A DNA stretch of 64,000 bases from contig NC_133123.1 in assembly GCF_033568475.1 (NCBI RefSeq), positions 189,633,821 through 189,697,820 on the forward strand, in the 5' to 3' direction. A program made the position numbers and the translations under genes. Below, piece by piece: positions 54,861 through 64,000 of this stretch. Under the pieces are notes generated by a model. That model did not search any database, was not told where the DNA came from, and worked only from the letters and a program-made list of their open reading frames with translations. The DNA comes from Henckelia pumila (lineage: Eukaryota; Streptophyta; Magnoliopsida; Lamiales; Gesneriaceae). The first letter of the stretch is position 1; each line of letters opens with the position of its first letter.

Positions 54861-56968
54861 TGTGAGACCTCGATTCTAAACCACTAATCTCGGATTAAAC
54901 AACAAGTAAGCAAACAAGAATCCAAGAGTAAAACAATTCAAAGTTTTTTTTTTTTTTTTTTAAACGCCGCGCGCCCGCGCGAGGAACCAAGCTCGCGCGT
55001 GCGCGGGCTTCAACAACCGAGACCAACCAAAGGCTCGCGCCCGCGCGAGGTACCAAGCTCGCGCGCGCGCGGGCAAACAATTCAGAGGCCCAACGGAGGC
55101 CTCGCGCGCGCGCGAGGAACGCCTTGCCCGCGCGCGGAAGGCCTGGGCAGAAAATGCTCAGGCTGCAGAAAATAAAGACAGGATTCCGCGCTTGGTCCGA
55201 CATGCCTTCAAATACATATGCAATAACAGGGTGTAGGGAAACATTCCATAACAAGTCATGCTTTCAGAAGGCCTAAAAACAACCAGAAGTCTAAAACGAT
55301 ACAACAACAACATACTTCGATTTTAGATTACAATCCGAATACAAACTAATTCGAATAACAAAACATATCAAGTTCGAGTTCTAACATGCTTCAATCTTAA
55401 ACTAGATAAACATGCTAATTCGACTTCTAAACCGAGTCTCACTTCTACTACTTGCCCTCGAAGCTAACCATGCCTCTTCTGACTTGTTCCTGCCCCACCT
55501 GTTGCCAAGTACACATACAAAACAAAGCAACAGCCGGATAACCGGTGAGAACGACATTCCCAGTAAAAGCAACATAACAAGTAATACAAGTAACAAACAT
55601 GCTTTCAATACAATAACGAAATCAATAACATCGTAAAGAAATGCATGTCTTTAAACAGGGATATCAAATCTGATAACGAGGGATTGCTGCTGTGCCTTTG
55701 GGATCCCGAGGATAAGATCACGTAACAACTCACCGACTCTCCCAATCGAGGTGGTGCCACGTATCTCACTCCTCTAGACTTTGAGCAACTATAATGAGTA
55801 TGCTAGCACCAGACGAAACGACTACGACCTGGGCCACTCAATCATAGTTCCCAAACGTCTAAACAAAAAGGATGGTTCTGCCCGCTGAAACAAGATTGGC
55901 TCAAGATGAATGCATAACAGAAACATAAAACATAATCCTTTTAACAAAACCAATACAATCAAACAATACACAAGTTCCTCATGCTAGAACAAGTGTAGAT
56001 GCAAGTATGAGATTTCAAAAGGGAAAACTCGAGAACCACAGTCCCGAGTATGCTATCCCGCTACGATGACTGCTTTTACCTTTCAATGCAGTAGTTCCAA
56101 CTCTGGATAAGCTACAAAAGAGATTGTATAAACAACTACACAATCTAACAACAACAAGGCAACGGTTCAAGGAAAACTCTTTATACCGTTCTTCGTCCAA
56201 TTCTCTGAAACAATCAAACAGCTGCTAACTCTGAGCTTGACGACTCCAAACGAATTTGTTCAGATACAAGAGATGATTGATCAATAACCACGATCAACTT
56301 ACAAGCCAAGTTCAAACTCAAAAACGGTTCAAAATCTCCAAAAACTCAAACCGACGGCATAACGGCTATAACTGAACAAACCGGCAACGCAGACAGCAGT
56401 TCAATACTGATAACAACTCAATTCAATGCTAATACAACAACAACAAGACAAACCCAACAAATCTCAAAACCAAGATTTTCGAAAATGGCTTCCAAAAATC
56501 ATAACAAATCCGAACGTCGCTCTATTTCAAAACTGACAGATAATAAACGATCAGAACTCTGTCTAGAACAACATACTCGAATCTCGAACGATTCTAACAA
56601 CATCAAAAAACTAGAATGTATCCGATCGTAGAAGAACTTACAATATAACAGAGCTCTCACTGCAGTGATCGATAATCTGCCTTCAGAAATAAATTCCAAC
56701 GGCCGGATCGAGCTCGGGATGAAATCTGGAAGCTTGAAGAATAGATTTCTTCAACAATGGAGGAGGGAGGCGTGAAGAGGAAGATGATGGAGAAGAGAGT
56801 GGGTCCAAAATCCTTATAAATATCTATAAAAACCGATAATTGCGTTTTAGTCCCTGAAAAATCCAATTTTTGCAAAAAGGACCCTGATCAAAATCAAACC
56901 GGCTCGAGAACTCTGTAATCTCTGATTAACTCGAATAAATTCAATTAAGATAAAAACGGGGCGTTACA
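54861..56968 (-). repeat. 3' LTR of the Tekay-like element
   Basis: 2108 bp, TGTGAGACC to GGGCGTTACA on the plus strand. It differs from the copy at 61938-64000 by a few scattered substitutions and the length of a T tract (about four T shorter here). Confidence 0.92.
54962..55142. repeat. Three CG-rich hairpin units in the LTR
   Basis: Three successive near-palindromes are built on CCCGCGCGAGG..ACCAAGCTCGCGCG...GCGCGGG, separated by about 50 bp, next to a T18 tract (54944-54961). The third reads CGCGCGCGAGGAACGCC with CCCGCGCGCGG. They lie about 100-280 bp from the LTR 3' end. The same units occur in the other LTR at about 62043-62223. The block is extremely CpG-rich, a likely methylation target. 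Confidence 0.75.
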
Positions 56969-56982
56969 ATTCTCCCCCACTA
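56969..56982 (-). other. Polypurine tract of the Tekay-like element
   Basis: The minus strand reads AGTGGGGGAGAAT immediately before the LTR start TGTAACGCCC. It is the same tract as at 1-14. Confidence 0.85.
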
Positions 56983-57065
56983 AGAAGAGATTTCGTCCTC
57001 GAATCCACAAGAACCATAACTCATAAGATAGAATAAAGAACTAAAGACAGTAAGAAGAACTCACG

Positions 57066-60000
57066 TCATCCGAATAACTCCGGAAATCGCTGTCTCATGT
57101 CAGATTCTGTCTCCCAAGTTGCTTCCTCGACGCCGTGACGGCTCCACTGCACTTTCACCAATGGAATCAACTTGGTTCTGAGTTGCTTTTCTTTCCGATC
57201 AAGGATCTGAATCGGTCGCTCAAAATAGCTCAGGGTCTCGGCTAACTCGGCTTCGTCAGGCTGAAGGATATGAGAAATATCTGGTTGATACTTTCGCAGC
57301 ATAGAGACGTGAAAAACGTCGTGAATACCAGATAAAGACGGAGGAAGTGCAAGTCTGTAGGCAAGATCGCCTATTTTCTCGAGAATTTTGTACGGACCGA
57401 TGAATCTCGGAGATAACTTTCCTCTCTTACCGAATCTGACGGTGCCTCTGAATGGAGAAATCTTAAGGAATACACGGTCTCCCTGCTCAAAACTCAGAGG
57501 TCGACGTCTGACATTCGCATACTTCGCCTGTCTATCTTGAGCTGACTTCATTCTGGTCTGAATGATCTTAACCTGCTCTGCCATATCTCTAAGCATCTCC
57601 GGTCCCAAATCTGGTGACTCGGACAATTCATCCCAAAACAACGGAGATCGGCACTTTCTACCATACAAAGCCTCAAAAGGCCCCATACCGATACTCGCTT
57701 GGAAGCTGTTGTTGTAAGAAAACTCGACAAGAGGCAAAGAATCCTGCCAACTAGTACCAAAGTCTAGCACTACCGCTCGCAGCATATCCTCCAACGTCTG
57801 GATAGTCCGCTCTGACTGTCCATCTGTCTGAGGATGATAAGCTGTACTCAGATGCAATCGAGTACCAAGCGCCTCTTGCAAACTATGCCAGAAGTGCGAA
57901 GTGAATCTCGGGTCTCTGTCTGAAACGATCGACTTCGGCACCCCATGCAATCTCACAACATTGCTAACATAAAGCTCAGCCATCTGATCATGACGATACG
58001 TCATCCTGTAAGGAATAAAGCAAGCTGACTTTGTCAATCGGTCGATTACTACCCAAATGGCATCGCATCCTCGAACGGATCGTGGTAGCTTCGTGACGAA
58101 ATCCATAGAAATGTGATCCCATTTCCAATCAGGAACAGATAAGCTGTGCAATAGACCACCTGGTCGCTTCCGCTCTGCTTTCACTTGCTGACAGTTCAAA
58201 CACCGTGACACAAACCTCGCGATGTCGCTCTTCATTCTCTTCCACCAGAACTGACTCTTTAGATCATTGTACATCTTACGACCTCCAGGATGAATGCTAA
58301 ACCGACTGCAATGAGCCTCTCAGAGAATACGCTGTCTCAACTCCGAAATATCAGGCACAACAATACGGTTATTCACAAACAAAACGTCATCTCTAACCTG
58401 GAATTCTGACTGATGCCCAGTTCTGACTTTCTCTACTGAAACCTGAATGCTCGGCTCAGACTTCTGTGCTTCTCTGATTGCAACAAACAACTCCGGCTCG
58501 GCTTGAATAGCAAACACTCTGATAGTCTCCCTATCTGTTTCAAACTCTAAACCAGAAGTGCAACAATCATCGACCAACTGAGAAACACCGATAGTTGAAA
58601 GAGATAAAGAACAAAGCTTCCGGCTCAAGGCATCTGCAACTGCATTCGACTTCCCTGGATAATACTTGATCTCACAGTCGAAATCCTTCAACAGATCTAA
58701 CCATCTTCTCTGTCTCATATTCAGCTCTGCCTGTGAAAACAAGTACTTAAGACTCTTATGATCAGAAAAGATCTCGAAAGACTCACCATAAAGATAGTGA
58801 CGCCAGATCTTCAAAGCAAATACAATCGCTGCAAGTTCAAGATCATGAACAGGATAACGAGTATCGTGCGGTTTCAGCTGCCTCGATGCATACGCTATCA
58901 CATGCTTATGCTGCATAAGAACACAACCCAAACCTCGGTTAGAAGCATCACAATACACTGTGAAACCTCCAGTACCCTTCGGAATAGAAAGAATTGGAGC
59001 ACTGGTCAGTCTCCTCTTCAGATCAACAAAGCTAGCCTCACAATCTGTAGTCCAGACAAAAGGCGCATTCTTCTGAGTCAGCTGGGTAATAGGCTTGGCA
59101 ATAGATGAGAAACCCTCGATGAAACGACGGTAATAACCAGCTAAACCCATGAAGCTTTGGATCTCAGGTACTGATGTCGGTCTAGGCCAATTCATAACCG
59201 CTTCGATTTTGCTGGGATCGACAGAAATCCCATCTTTAGAAATAATATGACCGAGAAAGACAACTCGATCTAACCAGAATTCGCATTTCGATAGCTTGGC
59301 AAACAACTGCTCAACTCGTAAAATCTGCAAGACGATTCTCAAGTGCTCTGCATGGTCAGTACGGTTCTTCGAGTAGATAAGAATATCATCGATGAAAATA
59401 ATGACAAACTCATCTAAATAACGCTGAAAGATACGGTTCATCAAACCCATAAAAACAGCTGGAGCGTTAGTCAAATCGAACGGCATGACTATAAACTCAA
59501 AGTGACCATACCTCGTTCTGAATGCGGTCTTAGGAACATCTTCCTCTCGCACTCTCAGCTGATGGTAGCCTGACCTCAGATCAATCTTAGAGTAGACAGA
59601 AGAACCCTGCAGTTGATCGAACAAGTCATCTATTCGGGGTAAAGGATACCTGTTCTTAACTGTAGCCTGATTCAATTGACGGTAGTCGATACAGAGCCGC
59701 ATAGAACCATCCTTCTTCCGAACGAATAGAACAGGAGCACCCCAAGGCGATACACTAGGTCTGATGTATCCCTTGGCAATCAAATCCTCAAGCTGCTCCT
59801 TCAACTCTCTCAATTCAACAAGTGCCATACGATAAGGAGCTTTTGAAATAGGTTGAGTACCTGGCACTAAGTCAATGCTGAATTCAACCTCTCGAATGGG
59901 TGGCAATCCAGGAACATCTTCCGGAAACACATCAGCAAAATCTCTAACCACTGGTAAGTCAACCAAAGCTGGGCTAGATTTCAGTACATCAACCGCATAA

Positions 60001-61634
60001 ACCAAAAATCCTTCTGCACCTCTCTGTAACAAACGAGTCATAGATAACACTGAAATCAAAGGAATTCTAGATCGAGAACCCTTACCAAAGAATTTCCACT
60101 CGTCTGCCATTTCAGGTCTGAACCTGACAACCTTCAGAAAACAATCAACTGTCGCCCTGTACTTGGTTAAAGCATCTATCCCGACAATACAATCAAAATC
60201 TGACAGCCCAAGTACAATACAGTCGAATTCTAACAAATTTCCCTCAAAACAAAGTTCACAGTTCCTGACTAGTCGGACAGAAACAATTCCTCCACCCAAA
60301 GGTGAAGTAACAGCTACTACTGTAGGCAACAATTCAGTTGGCAAAGCATGCAATAACACATATTTCTCAGAGATAAAGGAATGGGAAGCACCTGTATCTA
60401 TCAAGACATGAGCAGAATGACCAAAAATCGAACAGTTACCTGCTATGACATCGTCAGGTGCTGCCTGAGCCTGATCCTCTGTCAATGCAAAGACTCGTGC
60501 TTGCTGTCTCGGAGGCTGATTTGCACTAGAGCTACCTCCCTGTCTGTTCTGCTGTTGCTGGGGTTGGAAAGAGTGCACTGCAGACGACTGCCTCTCCGGC
60601 TGAGCTGCCGGTCTAGACGAACTCCCACTCTGAGCTCTATCTCTATTACGTTGAGGGCACACTTTAGAGAAGTGTCCCGGTTGCTGACATGTGTTACAAT
60701 TGCCGAAGACTCCCACACACTGATCCGGTGAGTGTCTTCCTCCACACTTGCTGCAGTACAAGGATTATGACCCAGAACTCGGTCCTGAACCGAATTGCTT
60801 CGAACCACTGGAACTGGACGAACTGTTCCCCTGTCTCTTGAACTGTTTACCTCTTGCCTTGTACTGATCCTTTCTGTTTCCCCCACTGTTTCCACCTTCA
60901 TACCTCTGCTGCTGGTTCTGATGTTGAGGTGGCTGATTCTGGTACTGAGATGGTTGGTTCTGATACTGCCTCTACTGCTGAGGTGCCCCCTGATTACCTC
61001 TTTGCCTCCACAAGCCTGCTTCTGCTCCCTTTGCGTAATTCATGGCATCCGCAAAGTTGCTAGGCCTGTTGGTGTTAACCAACGTGAAGACATCGGGGTT
61101 CAACCCGTTGATGAACTGATCTGCCTTAGCTTCTTCATCTCCGGCAATTAGCGGTGCAAAACACAACAGACTATCGAACTTAGCCACGTACTCTTCAATG
61201 TTCAGATTCCCTTGCCTCAGATTTGCAAACTCTACTCCCTTATCCTTATGATACGAGATAGGGAAAAACCGCTTATAAAACTCAGATTTAAAAAGAGTCC
61301 AAGTAACCTCTGTACCTCTACTCTCAAATGCTTTCTTTGTCATGATCCACCAGCTCTTAGCACCACCACGCAACTGATGAATTACTAACCTGATTCGGCG
61401 GTCATCTGTGTAGTCAATGGAATCAAACAACTGATCCATATCATCCAACCAACTCTCACAGTCAACTGGATTTTCTGAACCCATCAACAATGGCGGATTG
61501 AACGACTGAAACCTCTTCAGCAAGGTTTCCATAGGAGTCGCTGAAGCATCCAACTGATCAACCTCAGTGCTAGCTTGCTCAGTCGCAGGGATAACTGGTG
61601 GTGTGTTTCTGTTTATCACTCGACGAGGACCCAT
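57066..61634 (-). pseudogene. Tekay-like Gag-Pol with three in-frame stops
   Basis: One reading frame runs from the ATG at 61634 (MGPRRVINR) to the stop at 57066, about 1520 codons, with no frameshift I can detect but stops near 60972 (TAG), 60771 (TAA) and 58320 (TGA). Domains: Gag (LRQGNLNIEEYVAKFDSLL), CCHC knuckle [14 protein letters not shown], protease [18 protein letters not shown] with [19 protein letters not shown] and FIDD, RNase H ([16 protein letters not shown]), integrase zinc finger (CLNCQ) and core (MDFVTKLP, SDRDPRF, TDGQSERT), then a chromodomain-like end (IPLVKVQWSRHGVEEATWE). Each stop could be a single C-to-T change from CAG, CAA or CGA. All catalytic motifs are otherwise present. 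Confidence 0.92.
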
Positions 61635-61937
61635 CTGATAATCAAAGGTTAGCACACGAGATATCTCAATCGCTACCATCAGTGCCCTTACAACCGCTTG
61701 GAATACCGAATACCAGTCGAGAACAAAAACAGTTATATCTCAAGTAGATCATGCTTTATTAATTTAAATCACACAACCATGTAATTCAAATAATGATCAA
61801 ACAATAAAGCATGCTCGCATGGAATTAAGTACACAATTAAATAATTCAAACACATGCGAGGAGTCATTGCACACAGACTCGATCTACCCCGCTCACTCTA
61901 GTTCGACCAAGAATCTTAACGCTCTGATACCACTTAA
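61635..61937 (-). other. Leader and primer-binding site of the Tekay-like element
   Basis: A leader of about 300 bp without a gene. At 61921-61932 the minus strand reads TGGTATCAGAGC, the initiator-Met primer-binding site, a few bases inside the 5' LTR boundary. Confidence 0.85.
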
Positions 61938-64000
61938 TGTGAGACCTCGATTCTAAACCACTAATCTCGGATTAAACAACAAGTAAGCGAACAAGAATCC
62001 AAGAGTAAAACAATTCAAAGTTTTTTTTTTTTTTTTTTTTTTAAACGCCGCGCGCCCGCGCGAGGAACCAAGCTCGCGCGTGCGCGGGCTTCAACAACCG
62101 AGACCAACCAAAGGCTCACGCCCGCGCGAGGTACCAAGCTCGCGCGCGCGCGGGCAAACAATTCAGAGGCCCAACGGAGGCCTCGCGCGCGCGCGAGGAA
62201 CGCCTTGCCCGCGCGCGGAAGGCCTAGGCAGAAAATGCTCAGGCTGCAGAAAATAAAGACAGGATTCCGCGCTTGGTCCGACATGCCTTCAAATACATAT
62301 GCAATAACAGGGTGTAGGGAAACATTCCATAACAAGTCATGCTTTCAGAAGGCCTAAAAACAACCAGAAGTCTAAAACGATACAACAACAACATACTTCG
62401 ATTTTAGATTACAATCCGAATACAAACTAATTCGAATAACAAAACATATCAAGTTCGAGTTCTAACATGCTTCAATCTTAAACTAGATAAACATGCTAAT
62501 TCGACTTCTAAACCGAGTCTCACTTCTACTACTTGCCCTCGAAGCTAACCATGCCTCTTCTGACTTGTTCCTGCCCCACCTGTTGCCAAGTACACATACA
62601 AAACAAAGCAACAGCCGGATAACCGGTGAGAACGACATTCCCAGTAAAAGCAACATAACAAGTAATACAAGTAACAAACATGCTTTCAATACAATAACGA
62701 AATCAATAACATCGTAAAGAAATGCATGTCTTTAAACATGGATATCAAATCTGATAACGAGGGATTGCTGCTGTGCCTTTGGGATCCCAAGGATAAGATC
62801 ACGTAACAACTCACCGACTCTCCCAATCGAGGTGGTGCCACGTATCTCACTCCTCTAGACTTTGAGCAACTATAATGAGTATGCTAGCACCAGACGAAAC
62901 GACTACGACCTGGGCCACTCAATCATAGTTCCCAAACGTCTAAACAAAAAGGATGGTTCTGCCCGCTGAAACAAGATTGGCTCAAGATGAATGCATAACA
63001 GAAACATAAAACATAATCCTTTTAACAAAACCAATACAATCAAACAATACACAAGTTCCTCATGCTAGAACAAGTGTAGATGCAAGTATGAGATTTCAAA
63101 AGGGAAAACTCGAGAACCACAGCCCCGAGTATGCTATCCCGCTACGATGACTGCTTTTACCTTTCAATGCAGTAGTTCCAACTCTGGATAAGCTACGAAA
63201 GAGATTGTATAAACAACTACACAATCTAACAACAACAAGGCAACGGTTCAAGGAAAACTCTTTATACCGTTCTTCGTCCAATTCTTTGAAACGATCAAAC
63301 ATCTGCTAACTCTGGGCTTGACGACTCCAAACGAATCTGTTCAGATACAAGAGATGATTGATCAATAACCACGATCAACTTACAAGACAAGTTCAAACTC
63401 AAAAACGGTTCAAAATCTCCAAAAACTCAAACCGATGGCATAACGGCTATAACTGAACAAACCGGCAACGCAGACAGCAGTTCAATACTGATAACAACTC
63501 AATTCAATGCTAATACAACAACAACAAGACAAACCCAACAAATCTCAAAACCAAGATTTTCGAAAATGGCTTCCAAAAATCATAACAAATCCGAACGTCG
63601 CTCTATTTCAAAACTGACAGATAATAAACGATCAGAACTCTGTCTAGAACAACATACTCGAATCTCGATCGATTCTAACAACATCCAAAAACTAGAATGT
63701 ATCCGATCGTAGAAGAACTTACAATATAACAGAGCTCTCACTGCAGTGATCGATAATCTGCCTTCAGAAATAAATTCCAACGGCCGGATCGAGCTCGGGA
63801 TGAAATCTGGAAGCTTGAAGAATCGATTTCTTCAACAATGGAGGAGGGAGGCGTGAAGAGGAAGATGATGGAGAAGAGAGTGGGTCCAAAATCCTTATAA
63901 ATATCTATAAAAACCGATAATTGCGTTTTAGTCCCTGAAAAATCCAATTTTTGCAAAAAGGACCCTGATCAAAATCAAACCGGCTCGAGAACTCTGTAAT
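61938..64000 (-). repeat. 5' LTR of the Tekay-like element, cut by the window edge
   Basis: The direct-repeat partner of 54861-56968. By alignment with that copy about 49 bp are missing past the window end. It carries the same CG-rich hairpin cluster at about 62043-62223 next to a T tract. Confidence 0.92.

Larger units (their letters stand above)
54861..64000 (-). mobile_element. Tekay-like chromodomain Ty3/Gypsy element, nearly complete
   Basis: Order on the minus strand: 5' LTR (61938 to about 49 bp past the window end), primer site, Gag-Pol, polypurine tract, 3' LTR (54861-56968). Domain order protease-RT-RNase H-integrase is Gypsy, and a C-terminal chromodomain-like segment puts it among chromoviruses, most likely Tekay/Del. 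The LTRs are almost identical by eye, so the insertion is young. The left target duplication would be ACTAT (54856-54860); the right one lies outside the window. Confidence 0.9.

Noticed and set aside
55402..55608. Hydrophobic 68-71 codon frame in the LTRs (also at 62483-62689 and 1383-1580)
   Set aside because: It recurs in three LTRs and looks membrane-like, but it is short, lies within LTR sequence and diverges in the older copy with no sign of constraint. I treat it as chance.

Overview
The window is repeat-dense nuclear DNA of a flowering plant. Every large open frame except one belongs to an LTR retrotransposon of a plant lineage, and the exception is a single-exon EXORDIUM-like gene that exists only in land plants. 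The retroelement types suggest a eudicot, perhaps an asterid; that last step is a weak inference from remembered family resemblance. There are no bacterial operons, rRNA or tRNA genes, or CRISPR arrays.

Left part (1-9.5 kb): nested retroelements. The 3' LTR of a plus-strand Ty3/Gypsy element (15-2034, body off the left edge) cuts the protease of a minus-strand relative (gag-protease 2035-3556, LTR 3891-5986). That element sits in an older LTR-like remnant (5987-7446), which in turn interrupts the integrase of a Copia element (7447-9300).

9.5-20.5 kb: AT-rich DNA. It holds a non-coding LTR element with 227-bp LTRs (10499-14927), a hAT-like MITE (16164-16697), a Mutator-like MITE with an exact 9-bp target duplication (17212-17974), a 45-bp tandem duplication, and the one host gene, EXL (18488-19378), with a TATA box and G-box.

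20.5-48.7 kb: one Tat-lineage Ty3/Gypsy element (20508-48652, target duplication TTCAT), decayed by many stops. Its gag carries a 267-bp MITE. Its protease-RT junction is split by a 17.3-kb Copia block (23115-40371, target duplication GTTGC) arranged LTR-internal-LTR-internal-LTR. One of the two Copia polyproteins is open from end to end (1304 aa) and the other has a one-base frameshift. Downstream of the Tat pol lie a minisatellite and a spliced antisense ORF.

48.7-64 kb: a tRNA-derived SINE, a probable solo LTR, a microsatellite cluster, a Copia RT/RNase H fragment cut by the end of a CACTA transposon, an Athila-like gag fragment, and inside that a young chromodomain Ty3/Gypsy (Tekay-like) element (54861 to past 64000) with near-identical LTRs and three in-frame stops.

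The most unusual signal is structural, not coding. The 1.9-kb untranslated leader of the Copia element carries three separate arrays of short hairpins or palindromes in which the arms differ from unit to unit yet stay self-complementary. The LTRs of three diverged Tekay-like elements carry a comparable cluster of two or three GC-rich hairpins next to an A/T tract, about 100-300 bp from the LTR 3' end. Conserved pairing with changing sequence points to functional RNA structure, for example in packaging or dimerisation; that role is inference.
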